Assembly (NCBI GenBank): GCA_020881915.1
Contig: JAJFPB010000001.1
Location: 4,588,001 to 4,652,000, forward strand
Origin: Paramyrothecium sp. XJ0827
Lineage: Eukaryota > Ascomycota > Sordariomycetes > Hypocreales > Stachybotryaceae
Reading direction: 5' to 3'
Length of the DNA stretch: 64,000 bases
Under the pieces are notes generated by a model. It did no database searches, had not been told where the DNA came from, and worked only from the letters and a program-made list of their open reading frames with translations. Made by a program: the position numbers and the translations under genes. This document shows, piece by piece, positions 45,954-57,125 of the stretch; position 1 is the first letter of the stretch, and each line of letters starts with the position of its first letter.

Positions 45954-48303
45954 ATGGCGGCCACACGTCCCAATATGCTGGACCTGCGGTCCAACACGAA
46001 TAATACAACGAGCTCCTCCGGATCAAGGCCTTTGCGATCTCCCCGCTTACACATTGCTGGCGAGGCGCCTCCAGAACTGTCACCCTTGGATGCTTTTGCC
46101 TTGCAGAGTCGCTTGCTGGCGAAGCAGCTTCAGGAAAACGACAAAGATGGGAATAGGCTCAGTCGACTGCCTCCTCTCACAACCGAGAGCCCTCTCATCC
46201 TGCAAGGCCGCTCGGATTACTTTAGGTCAATGTCTATGGAGTCTGGTTCTGACAACGGTGATTTGCCTGATCTCGACATGACAGGCCTAGGGTTGAAGAC
46301 TGAACTTGAGGACCCGTTCGATCATGGTGATAGACCAATGTCTATGCATCCTCGCATGAGCAGAATTCCGCCTACACCCGACGAGAGCGTGCCTTCTGTA
46401 CCACGCCCGCTTCGAGATCTATCGCGGGGACGAAAACTTGACCAGATTGGCGAAAGAGGTGGTTATTTTGGTGCGCGCCAGGAACGTTCTCCTTCGCCCA
46501 TCTACAACGAGACGCAGTCACAATCAGACAGGCTGTCTGAAAGGTCTCCCGGACGCAAAGACAACTCCTTGCCAGTTTCATCGTCGGTTCGGAAAGCCTC
46601 TGTGGGATCTGTGGACAGAAACCGGGGCCTGTCCTACGATGACCAATTGGCGCCTCCTAGAGGTATCGGCCTTCATCGGCTATCCAGCAACCTATCCTCC
46701 CCACGTGTACCAAACGAAGACGATATGTCCATCCATATGGCCGCCTCGACGCATTCTCTTCCACCGCGCAAGTTATCTGCCGGTAGCGCTGCCTTGGCTA
46801 ATACTGGCCATTCACCTGCCATAGGCTCCTTCCAGCGTTCACCATCGGTCGCCTCTGACATGTCTATTCTGCCCAAGCCATCCTTCAATTTCTCGAGACC
46901 ACTGAGCAGAGCAGGAACTCCTAGCTTTGATACGCCATCGCGACAGGCCTCATTGGATAGCCATCCCTCCTTCGTCCTTGCGGACGAATCTGCGCATACA
47001 CCCGTTAGCATGAATAGCGAAGGTTTTATGGACCAACCACTCGAGGACCCTAAGAGCGCTGCACCTTCGTATATCTATTCTAAATTCACCTTGCCGCGTG
47101 GTAAATCAATACAGCGGCTCAACGCCCACGACCAACCCGCGCAAGCCTCTCCTCAGTTGGATCGCTCCGAGCCACAGCCTAGCAGTGTCCGAAACCTCCC
47201 CGCAGTTGCACCTCCCTCACCTCCGTCGCGCCCTTCAAGCTCCACAGCAAAGACCATTCCAGATGATGCAGTGAGTCTCATGAGCTCAACAACTGGACCG
47301 AGACCATCAGTGGACGTATCAAAGGTCAGCATGGAAAGCACCAGATTTGGCAAAATATCTCCCAACACCGAAAGGCCTTCTGGCGATGGTCCTAGACAGT
47401 CAGAAGATCATTCTAGAGGGCGATCTTTTGACACAATGCCACTACAAGACCGAGGTCGCACTCCGGCCTCGATCAGCACAGATGATACAGGCAACACGAT
47501 ACGGCCCACAACGCGGTCGGGAGGCCCCGCAGCCTCCGAAATGTCAGCAGAGGAGCACCTAAGCAAGGGAATCGCGTGTCACGAGAACGGTTCTCTGAAT
47601 GAATCCACCTACCACTTGCGATATGCGGCCAAACAAGGACATCCTACAGCAATGCTGTTGTACGCTCTTGCTTGTAGGCATGGTTGGGGCATGCGAGCCA
47701 ACCAGAAAGAGGGTGTGGAGTGGCTACGCAAGGCCGCTGAGTGTGCCAGCATCGAAATCGCCGAAGAAGAGGAGCAGGCCAAGGGAGGAAAGCATGTCGA
47801 TGTTGTGGAGAGAAGAACCCGTAAAGCGCAATTTGCGTTAAGCATCTATGAGCTGGGTGTCAGTCACATGAATGGATGGGGCATTGAGCAGGACAAAGCA
47901 CTCGCTCTGCGATGCTTTGAAATTGCTGGAAGTAAGTGATCCTCTCGTTGCGTTGGAGCAGTGCAACGATGCTAACAACCTTCTAGCCTGGGGAGACGTT
48001 GATGCTCTAGCCGAAGCAGGTTTCTGTTATGCGCAGGGTATTGGTTGCACAAAGAACCTGAAGAAGAGTGCAAAATTTTACAGAATGGCTGAGGCCAAGG
48101 GGATGAGTATGGTTGGCAACAGTTGGTAAGTTCCTCCAGCGTCCTTCTTGATGTCCAATAGTCTCACACTCCCTAGGATCCATAAGGCCAAGTATAACGA
48201 CACCGGCGATGACGGCAAGAAGACGTCTCCGAAGAAGGACGCGAAAAAGACTAGGAGCAAGTCTCGTACACGAACAATGTTTGGGTTGAAGTCCCTCTCA
48301 TAG
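45954..48303 (+). CDS. Sel1-repeat protein, Nif1/DSF2-like
   Basis: Three exons: 45954-47931, 47987-48125 and 48177-48303, 747 aa. Introns are GTAAGT...CTAG (GCTAAC) and GTAAGT...CTAG. The first about 525 residues are disordered, rich in Ser, Pro and Arg (many SP and RxxS sites, likely phosphorylated; inference). Sel1-like repeats follow at about 530-705: EEHLSKGIACHENGSLNEST, HPTAMLLYALACRHGWGMRA, KEGVEWLRKAAE, LSIYELGVSHMNGWGIEQDK and EAGFCYAQGIGCTKNLKKSA. The tail is very basic (KKTSPKKDAKKTRSKSRTR). Known of the family: S. pombe Nif1 (a mitotic inhibitor acting through Nim1) and yeast Dsf2 have this layout; other Sel1 proteins (Skt5/Chs4) activate chitin synthase. The ATG at 45954 is the first in frame. 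The family is solid; the precise function is less certain. Confidence 0.85.
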
Positions 48304-48887
48304 GTGTGCACAATGCATTCTTGCAGATCAGACAGCACGAACTGCATCAACCGCGTTGTCATCACTCATCTAAAACGGCGTTCCGGGCGGCTTGTTTCGT
48401 AGCGTATGCATTGTTTTGAGCATTTAAGCGGGCAGATCTCTTATATAACGGGTGTTTGTGAGGAGCACAGGGCATATAGGCTACGGCTGTATGTTCGGAG
48501 GTGTGGCGTTGGCTGTTTGTTTCCCGATCTCGACGAATGGACCTGACCGTTATGGGGCAAGACCCCTTGGAGAATGTTGGTAAGCATGGAATCTATCACG
48601 GCCAAGATTCTATCTTGTAGTTAAACAATCCTATCTGAGATGGTGTATGTGAGTTTATGGCGTGTGTGAATGCCATGGAGACATTGACATTTGTCGGACC
48701 GCCGCTGCGAAAATTAGATCTACGATAGCGGAACTCAACTTCGCAAGGGGTGCATGCTTCAGGTCCAACGAGAAGGAAGGCAATTGTCTCTGTGTCTCTA
48801 CCTTGTCAACCTTTCTAGTGCACTGGTTTTTATTGTTACATAAGTCTTGACCTAGCGACTCTGGCTCCCCAGGGCTCTCAGCCAGAT
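48304..48887. other. intergenic between convergent Sel1 gene and PUP1
   Basis: 584 bp of facing 3' flanks. No gene was recognised. Confidence 0.5.
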
Positions 48888-49782
48888 CTAAGTATCCACA
48901 TCCATCTTCTCTGTCTCCAGAGGTACCTCCTCAACACTCACATACCGGCCGAGCTCGCTCTTCTTAATGATCTTTTCGTTCAAAACCGCCGTAGTTCCCT
49001 TGGGGAAGGCGTAGCTCTGCAGCTTGAGACTCTTCTCATTAGGCTTGATGTAGTTCCTCTTTAGTGTGGTCTTGTCCTTGGTGATGACAGCGACGTCCAC
49101 GTTGGAGCCTGATCCCAGGTCGTTGAAGACACCAGCCAGGATGGCTTCGCTGGCAAGCTGTATGGCATCGGCCTCGGTCAGCTCCGGCTTCCATTTGCTC
49201 TCGAAAACGCTCATGGCGGCCAAGCTACCACTGCCCATGGTGACGTAGGGCAGCTTGTCAGTGCTGCCGTGGGCGTGGACGGTGAAGAGGTGAGTGCCGG
49301 TGGGATCGCAGCCGGCGACGACGAGGTAGGCGCCGATGTGACCTTGGTAGCGGAACAGGTGCTGCTTGAGCATGGTCATGCATGTGACGACACGGGGTTT
49401 GCGACCGGTGGAGAGAGAGTGCAGCTCGAGCTGGGAGGAGATGATGGCGGTGGTGAACTCGGTATCGGCGGCGGTACCGGCACCGGCACACCAGATCTGG
49501 GGCGAGATGTAGTGAAGCTTCTCGCAGTTCTTGTCGGCGACGATGGGGCCGGACGTGGCTCGCGTATCAGCGGCAATCTATCAACCGCAGGGGAACATGT
49601 CAGTTATTGGGCGAATCGAAGAGTCGGTAAGCGGGCAAGGAACTGTCCGGACGTACCACGACGCCTCCATCAAATATGCAGCCAACAATCGTCGTTCCCG
49701 TACTCGTCGCCTTGGGCAGCGGGACGCCGCGAGCGTGGAGGGCCGCATTGCGGTTGTAGTTGGAGAAGTCGAAGCCCGGCAT
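48888..49782 (-). CDS. PUP1: 20S proteasome subunit beta2 (Pup1/PSMB7)
   Basis: Two exons: 49782-49657 and 49577-48888, 271 aa. The intron is GTACGT...ATAG. The N-terminus [12 protein letters not shown] ends in the processing site STG before [13 protein letters not shown], so the mature protein starts with Thr30, the catalytic nucleophile. [20 protein letters not shown] continues with the Asp and Lys of the active-site set (D, K), and [20 protein letters not shown] is typical of beta2. The C-terminal arm ([10 protein letters not shown] and [11 protein letters not shown]), which wraps beta3 in known structures, is present. Known role: trypsin-like activity of the 20S core. It is divergent from NUP159. 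Confidence 0.97.
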
Positions 49783-50539
49783 CTTGGATGAGCCAGGATC
49801 TCTCTGCAATGTGTTGCGAAGCCGTCTATTTCTGAGCGATCTAGGTCGTGGGTCTTTTCTTTTGTCCAAAGGTCTGTTGAGCAGCCCAGTTTTCGCGCGG
49901 TAGGTTGATTCCCGAAAGACGGTTGCGGTTCGATGGAGCGTCGGACGAGGTAGAGCTGATGACGAGGCTAAAAGCTGCCTTCAGATCGATATGGGAGTTG
50001 AGCTCTCAGGCGAGCGTCGCGCCGCTGTGATTGGCTGCTACCTGGCGATAGTGAGGTAAGGTACCTTAGGCAGGGTTCCGGCGCGTGTAGGTCCCACTTG
50101 ACTGGCGAAGCAATGCCAGCCTGGGGTACCTCTTGCAAATGCAAGGTACCTACCTCAACCTTCTGGAGCTATGCGCCCCACGTGACGCGACCAAAGAAGC
50201 TCGAAAAGTTGCTGGTCGCGATTTCAACCATTGAAGGCAGCCAGTCTTGTTGGCAGCATTCTCGACTGTTCTTGTTGATCTCAACATCTCTTTTCAATAC
50301 TTGGCCGCTGTACTTCAGCCGACGAAATCTCAGAGAGGCCGTTCATCCATTGCCACCGGAAACCTCGATTCCGGTTCAGCTGCTGCATGTTTTTTTTCTT
50401 GCTAGGCAGTTGAAGCAATCATCACCTCGCAAGCTCGCTCGGAGAAAGCATCAGAATCCTGCGCTACCAATCACCGATGCGAAGTACGAGTCTATGAGAG
50501 TCAGGCCCTCTTTAGAAGGCCGGTTAATTTGCTACAGCC
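49783..50539. promoter_or_regulatory. divergent promoter region PUP1 / NUP159
   Basis: 757 bp. It holds a 12-bp perfect palindrome TAAGGTACCTTA (50057-50068), a related AAGGTACCTACC (about 50142) and an ATTGG box (50030-50034). The palindrome matches the core of the one in the COQ6/SRC1 promoter. Confidence 0.45.
50057..50068. promoter_or_regulatory. palindrome TAAGGTACCTTA
   Basis: A 12-bp perfect palindrome about 280 bp upstream of the PUP1 start, the same core as at 28709-28728. Confidence 0.55.
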
Positions 50540-53500
50540 ATGGCTTTTAGCTTTGGGAACACAAGCGCCATGGGTGGAAGCGCAGCCGGAGCTGGGGCAT
50601 CGAGTGGACAAGACTTGGAGACGATCCAGACCGAGGTAGGATTACCCGAGAGACAATTTATGTACTTGCCTCAATGCGACATGCTAACTTTCACCAGGCA
50701 CTAGGTTTCCTCTCCATAGCTGGCGATGCCAAAGTTCGTCTTACTTCAGCCTGGTCGCCTCTGCCCTCGTCGACCTCCTCGCTTCTGAGCATCGCGTCGC
50801 GAAAAGGTCTGGTCGCCGCTGCCGGGCCCGACCACATCATCCTCGCCAACACCGAATCCGTGCGAAAAGCCTTCGATTCCCCCAAAGATGGCGACTCCGA
50901 TATCAGGGCATTCCAGCCACAGCTCAAAATCCCTATGCCAATGCGCATCTCTCAACTCGCTTTCACAGCCGATGAGAACTATCTGATCTTGTCTGCCGAG
51001 ACTGGCGGAGGTCTGGCCGTTTACGATGTTCAGAGTCTGCTTCAAGGATCAACCAATCCCGCCTTTGAGCTACCGACCAATGGCGAAACCCTGAGGACCC
51101 TGACCCCGAATCCAACAATCGAGAAGGCAGAGCTATGCGCGATTGTTACGAATGGAGGTAACCTCCATATTGCAAATCTCAAGGAGCGCAAGATCAGTAA
51201 CGCGCTCAAGAACCAAGTTAGCTGCATTAGCTGGAGTTCGAAAGGCAAACAGCTTTGCGCCGGCTTGGGGAATGGCACCATCTACCAGATGACCCCGGAG
51301 GGCGAGGGCAAGGGAGAACTTCCGAAGCCTACCAATTTGGGTGACTGTCATGGTGAGTCGGGTCCCAAGAAAGCATGTGAGCTATGATTAACGTGTGTTA
51401 TTAGTGTCGTCACTTACATGGTTGGAAAACAACCTCTTCCTGGCAATCTATCGAGCAAACAATGATGCGTCTTCTCCTTCAACGTACTATCTCATCACTC
51501 GCCAGCCACCCTCGGGCTTCACATTTCAGAAGCTGTCGGACCCTGTTGAGCCGTTTGGCTCCGAAAAGGTGCCACACCACTCAATTCTGCGGCTAAGGGA
51601 TTTCCCGCCGAGTCTCCAAGACCTTCTTATCGTCTCATCTACGGCTTCAACGGAGGTAGGCCTCCTCACCAGGTCTCAATCGCCACTGGCCAGCGATAAG
51701 CCGGCCGGTTCTATTACGGGTGTTTTTACGACAACGGAATTGTTGGATGATACGAAGCGGCCTACACTTCCCATGACAGATTCCATGGACGATTCGACCC
51801 CTGTAGGAGTGGCTCTCGATTTATCTAGTAAGGACAAAGTATATAAACCTATACCATCTGACGAAGAGCTCGAAGACTCACCAACTCCCCTTCCTGGATT
51901 CTGGATACTCACTCACGAGGGAATCCTGTGCGCTTGGTGGTTAGTTTACACAGATTCGATCAAGCAAGGAAAACCTTATCCAGGATTAGCTGTCGTTGAG
52001 GGTTCAGCTCCTTCAGCTACACCTGCTCCCGCTCCTGCTCCTGCGGTCTCGGGAGTCCCCGCTGCATCGCCGTTCTCTTCTCTCGGAGGATCTGGCTTTG
52101 GCTCCGTGTCCGCATCAGCACCAGCACCAGCATTTGGCTCCTCCTCGCAACTGGGACAAAAGACGTCACCATGGGGGGCTCCGGCTGCCTCTGGCACTCC
52201 CGAAAAAGCTACAGGCGCTCCCAGTGGTTCAGGAGGTTTCGGTAGCTCCCCTGGTACATCGACACCAGCTTTTGGCAAGCCAAGTGCAGTTGGCTTTGGT
52301 CAATCGTCACAGCTTGGAATGCGAGCGTCGCCATGGGCTGCCGGAGGTTCTGCACCCTCTTCCGGTCAGTCAGGTTTTGCTAGTTTCGCCACGGGAAACA
52401 ACAACCAGAGCCCCTTCGGTAGTGCTGCTACCAATTCTGCGTCATCACCTGCGCCAGCCTCTGGCGGATTTGCTGGATTTGCAAACAAGAGTGGTTTTTC
52501 TGCGCTCTCCGGTAACAATGCGAACAGTGGCTCGAGTGTCTTTGGAGGGGGCGGCGCCTCAACCACCAGTCCCTTTGGTTCTAGTAGTCCATTCGGATCC
52601 TCCAACAAGGACACTGCGTTCCCGCCAAAGGAAGATAAGCCGTCTGGTGGCGTCTTTGGTTCTGGTCCCTTCAAGCTGGAAAGCTCCTTCAAACCTGATC
52701 CTGCAGCGAAGGAAGATGCTAGCAAGCCTGCTGCGTCGGGGAGCTCCTTGTTTGGCAGCAACTTTGGTTCAGCTCTGAATGATACCACGACTCAGCCCGC
52801 GGCCACAACCCCCGCAGCGAAAGACGAGGAGATGGACACAATGGAATCGACTGAAGAAACCCCACAGGCGAAACCACAATCATCGCTTTTCCCTCCGAAA
52901 GCAAGCCCCGAGTCTACTACACCAACGACAACTCCTGCCCCTAACAAGTTCACGCTTTCTACAACTCCAGCCACGGTCACATCAGTATTTGGGCAGCCTT
53001 CGAGTTTGGGTACCTCAGGAAGTCTGTTTGGGTCCAAACCTGCAGCGTCAGCAAGCTCAAGCTCAAGTGGCCTTTTTGGATTAAAGCCTAGTGCTCAAGC
53101 AACAGCATCATTCTCTAACATATTCGGAAAGCCAAAAGCGACAGCAAAGCCAGCTGAGCGGAACCAAGATGGCGCTGAGACTCCGAAAGTCAAAACAGAG
53201 CCGCAGGACGAGCCTCCTCTACCGCCGGACACTACAAGCAAAGCTACGTATCCAATTGGCGAGTCTTCTTCTTCGTCTGCGGCTTCAAATACGACCAATC
53301 CCTTTGGACCTTCGTCAAGACAGTCGAAGCCGGATGGTGCTGCTCCCAGTTCGGGCTTCTTGTCATCAGGCAAACCCACGCCAACTGTGAATCCTTTCGC
53401 ATCTTCAACAGTTAACCAAAATAAGCCTGCCTTCACTTCTCCATTCGGCCCGCCGATTACCGCCAAGCCGTCCAGCCAGCCAAGCAAAGTTGACGATGCG

Positions 53501-55219
53501 CCTTTACCACCTGACCCAATCAGCTCCAAGGCAAAGTCACCAGCAGAAGATGCCCCCCTACCACCTGACTTCATGCCTGCTAAGCCTGCACCCATTAATC
53601 CCTTCCTCGTGCCCCCTGTTTCTGTGCCTGAAGACTCTGAAAGCGAACCGGAAGAGGATGAAGAAGATGAGGAGCAGGACGAGGACGAGGAAGGGGAGGA
53701 TGAGGGAGAAGAGGGAACGGAGGAAGACGATTTTTCAGAAGGTAGTGGCACAGACATTGCTAAAGACCTGAGCCCTACTATTAGTGGTCATGGACTCACT
53801 CCTGGCCTAACGCCCCAAAGTTCGTTTGGCGGCCTCCGAGGCAGTACACAGGCCAACGGAGCCAAGGGCCAGGAGGCGTCGAAATCGCTTTTCGGGGAGA
53901 TCAGGGGAACTGCGCCTGTGTTTCCCCGGCCTAGTGCGACGAGTCCTCGATCGCCCAGTCCTGTCCGTGGGGCTCTTCCTCCTCGCTTAATGCGAGCTGA
54001 GGGTGGGAGGTCCGTGAGTGCACCGGGTATGGCAACACAGATCTTAAGACCATCCCAGTCCCAATCACAGCATGGGAGCTACATTGTGGCCAGGGGGGGC
54101 GAAGGCAGTGAAGATCCATTCCTTCTACAACAAAGGAAATCGAAGGCAAAGCAACAAGTAGAGGAGACCAGACCTTTGGTTGACCAGGAGGACGATGAGA
54201 TTCAAAGGCTGCTGGCCTCTAAGATCGAAGCAAAACTCACCTTGGATGAGTTTGTCGCCCATACTAACGCGGCCCCGCCGGCTCAAGAGAAAGTGTCGGC
54301 GCAGGTCGAAGCCGTCTATCGAGATATCAACTCGATGATTGATACATTTGGCCTGAACTTGCGATCTGTGACCGCCTTCACAAAAGGCCACATTGAGAAT
54401 GCCCAAGAAGGCGGTCGTAATGCAGATGATCTGGAGAACCCAGACGATTGGGTTCTGAGTGAAGTGGATCAGCTTGGCGAAGTCATCGAGGACGAGCTAT
54501 ATACTAACCTTGAAGAATGCCGTGTTCGCGAGCGGGAGGAGAAAATTGAAGCGTGTCAAGATCTGACAAGAGATATACATCGTCTACGAGCCAAGCAGGA
54601 AGGACTCAAGAGGATCATTCTCGCGAGGCAGCATACTGACCAGGGTGAAGCCGCAAAATCCCTGCCTCTGAGCGCTGAACAAGCTGCCCAGCAGAATGAG
54701 CTTCGACGGGAGTTTATGAACTTTACAAACCTGCTGGCCGAGGTCGAGCAAGCCCTTACTATCCTGAAGACGAAGATTGCGTCTGCATCGGGGCCCTCTG
54801 GCAAGGGTAACACGAACGTTCCAACTGTGGAGGCAATCGTGCGAACGATTACCAAGATGACCAGCATGGTTGAAAAGCGTAGCGGCGATATCGACGTATT
54901 GGAGAATCAGCTGCGCAAAGTTCGGCTGGATTCTACCAGCCGGGAAGGTTCACCTATGATGACGCCGGTCACAAGGCGATCCATCATGTCCCCTCGCGAC
55001 TCAACACCAACACGGAGCTTCCGGCATAGCCTGTCCATGGCTTCCCCTGGAGGACTGGGAAGGGCGACGCCGCCCCGGAAGAAACTAAGCGGCTACAGCC
55101 AGGAAGAAAAGGGCAATTTAATGGAGAAGCGGGCCAGACGACAGGCAGTCATTGATAAGCTGAAGACTAGCATTGAGCGAAAGGGGGTGAGCGTATGGAC
55201 AATGGAGGACATCGAGTAG
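50540..55219 (+). CDS. NUP159: FG nucleoporin Nup159 / Nup214-like
   Basis: Three exons: 50540-50635, 50698-51352 and 51405-55219, 1521 aa. Introns are GTAGGA...CCAG (GCTAAC) and GTGAGT...TTAG. The N-terminal beta-propeller (about 32-440) has ALGFLSIAGDAKVRLTSAW, LNEN-free blades such as AELCAIVTNGGNLHIANLKE, and SCISWSSKGKQLCAGLGNG, matching the Dbp5-binding propeller of Nup159/Nup214. An FG region (about 465-825) has many SPFG, AFG and LFG motifs. Three PLPPD repeats (near 852, 949 and 967) and an acidic block (about 995-1030) follow. The C-terminal coiled coil (about 1180-1510), with DEIQRLLASKIEAKLTLDEF, would anchor it to Nup82. Known role: cytoplasmic face of the nuclear pore, mRNA export with Dbp5 and Gle1. 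Confidence 0.92.
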
Positions 55220-55618
55220 AGAGAGAGCGTGGCTCATCCACCGTGGAGTTTGGTATGGGAGGAAGGAAAATGATAAATTTAGCTTAGATCGTATATAGCA
55301 CACGAGATGAGAATTCCATGAACCAGGCTGGACATGAAGGAAACAATTCCTAAGCAGGAGATTATCCAACTTGCCCGACGTTGCAAGTAATCGAGGAAGA
55401 AGCACTTTGTATGTCACGTACGTAGAAGAGGCTTTCACCAGAAAAACGGTACGTACCGAGGTATCCACTTGTGGGACTGTCCGAATGCCGAAGTGGAGCC
55501 CGCTCACCGCGACTCACCGTGGGCTCACCTTCGGCCTTACCTTGGAGGGGCATCAAAAATTATTTCCCATTCGCATCACCAAGAAACTTCACCCGTCCGT
55601 AGAACAGCTGACGCCGCC
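55220..55618. other. intergenic NUP159 - RPC40
   Basis: 399 bp with the NUP159 3' UTR and RPC40 promoter. Nothing else was recognised. Confidence 0.5.
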
Positions 55619-56850
55619 ATGGCTCCCACCCAGAAGGCCTCCTGGACGGAGCCTGCAAGCGCAGAAGAATTGGAGCGCCGCAACGTGAGTGCCATGTCGT
55701 TACCGTCCATGCCGTTGCGCTTCACCTCTTTTCTTTTGCTCGGTTTTGCTAACTGCGCTTCACTCTGCAGACTGTCGGCGTGCACAAAGAAACCGTCACG
55801 GATGTAACCTCGACCGATTTCCCGAGCCACTTCCCCGGCGAGGACCACGCTTTTGACATTGACCGCTTCCGCTCCGGCTTTTCCGTCCAGTTCCACGAGA
55901 ACGAGCAGTTCAATGCCTCCTTCTCCCTCCGCGGCATCGACGCCTCCGTCGCAAACGCCTTCCGTCGCATCCTCCTCGCCGAGATCCCCACCCTCGCCAT
56001 TGAGAATGTGTACATTGAGAACAACACCTCGGTGATCCAGGACGAGGTCCTGGCCCACAGGCTGGGCCTCATCCCGTTCAAGGGCGGGCGCGAGGGCCTC
56101 CACAACTTCCTCAAGTGGCACAAGAAGCCCGGCCCCGGCGAGGACCCTTACGCGGGGTGCTTCGACTGGAACACGGTGCGGCTGGAGCTCAACGTTACGT
56201 GCACGCACAACCCGGACGCGGACCCCAACGAGGCCGACCCTCACAAGGCTTTCAAGAACGCCCACGTCTACGCCAAGGATATCGTCTTCGTCCCGACTGG
56301 CAAGCAGGTCGAGTACTTCAGCGGCGAGGATGCCATCACGGCCGTCAACCCAGACATTCTCATCGCCAAGATGCGCCCCCACCAGACAATCAACCTCTCA
56401 ATGCACATGCACAAGGGCGTCGGCTCCGACCACGCCAAGTTCTCGCCCGTCGCCACGGCCTCGTACCGTCTCATGCCCACGATCAAGATCACGCGCCCCA
56501 TCATCGGCCCCGACGCCGAGAAGTTTGCTCGCTGCTTCCCCGAGGGCGTCATCGGCCTCGAGAAGGTGTCTAAGCAGGAGGCCAGCCAAGCCGGGAGCGG
56601 CTACGAGGGTCACGCGGGCGAGCTCAAGGCCGTGGTGCGGGATGCCATGAAGGACACGGTGAGCAGGGAGTGCCTGCGGCACCCGGAGTTCGAGGGCAAG
56701 GTCAGCCTGGGCCGGAGGAGGGACCACTTCATCTTCTCCATCGAGAGCACGGGGCAGTGGGACAGCGACGAGCTGTTCCTGGAGTCGGTGAAGCACCTGA
56801 AGCTGAAGTGCCAGAAGCTCGAGCAGCAGGTGATCAACATGGCGCGGTAA
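55619..56850 (+). CDS. RPC40: RNA polymerases I and III shared subunit RPC40 (AC40)
   Basis: Two exons: 55619-55684 and 55771-56850, 381 aa. The intron is GTGAGT...TGCAG (86 nt, GCTAAC). The RpoA/D-type dimerisation signature is FSLRGIDASVANAFRRILLA followed by EIPTLAIENVYIENNTSVIQ and DEVLAHRLGLIPF. An inserted domain has HVYAKDIVFVP. The C-terminal half resumes the dimer fold with KFSPVATASYRLMPTI, and ends at HFIFSIESTGQWDSDELFLE. Known role: with AC19 it forms the alpha-like assembly platform of Pol I and Pol III. The start ATG lies in a short first exon (MAPTQKASWTEPA). Confidence 0.96.
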
Positions 56851-57125
56851 TGGTGACGGCGGCGTTCTTGTTTTCTGTACATATCACAATGGCTTGCTCA
56901 TATTTCGCGTGGTCTCCTGGGTAGACAAAATCAAAAAAGGGACGATACCATGACTTTTTCCTCAACATTTCTCACTTCGCGTCGTAGGCTAGTTCGGGGG
57001 TGTGCTCGTTCGCTCTTAAATCATTTCAATGAAGTTGTGCCATGCCAAAATGTGTCTATAACGCCCCTAATGCCCAGACCCAACTAAACCCCCTTTACTT
57101 TGTTCAAAAGAAGACACTTTTCGAA

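Noticed and set aside
53095..53757. Ser/Gly-rich 220-codon minus-strand frame
   Set aside because: Antisense shadow of the acidic and FG part of NUP159.
55576..56382. 268-codon minus-strand frame
   Set aside because: Antisense to RPC40, with biased composition and no family match I can recall.
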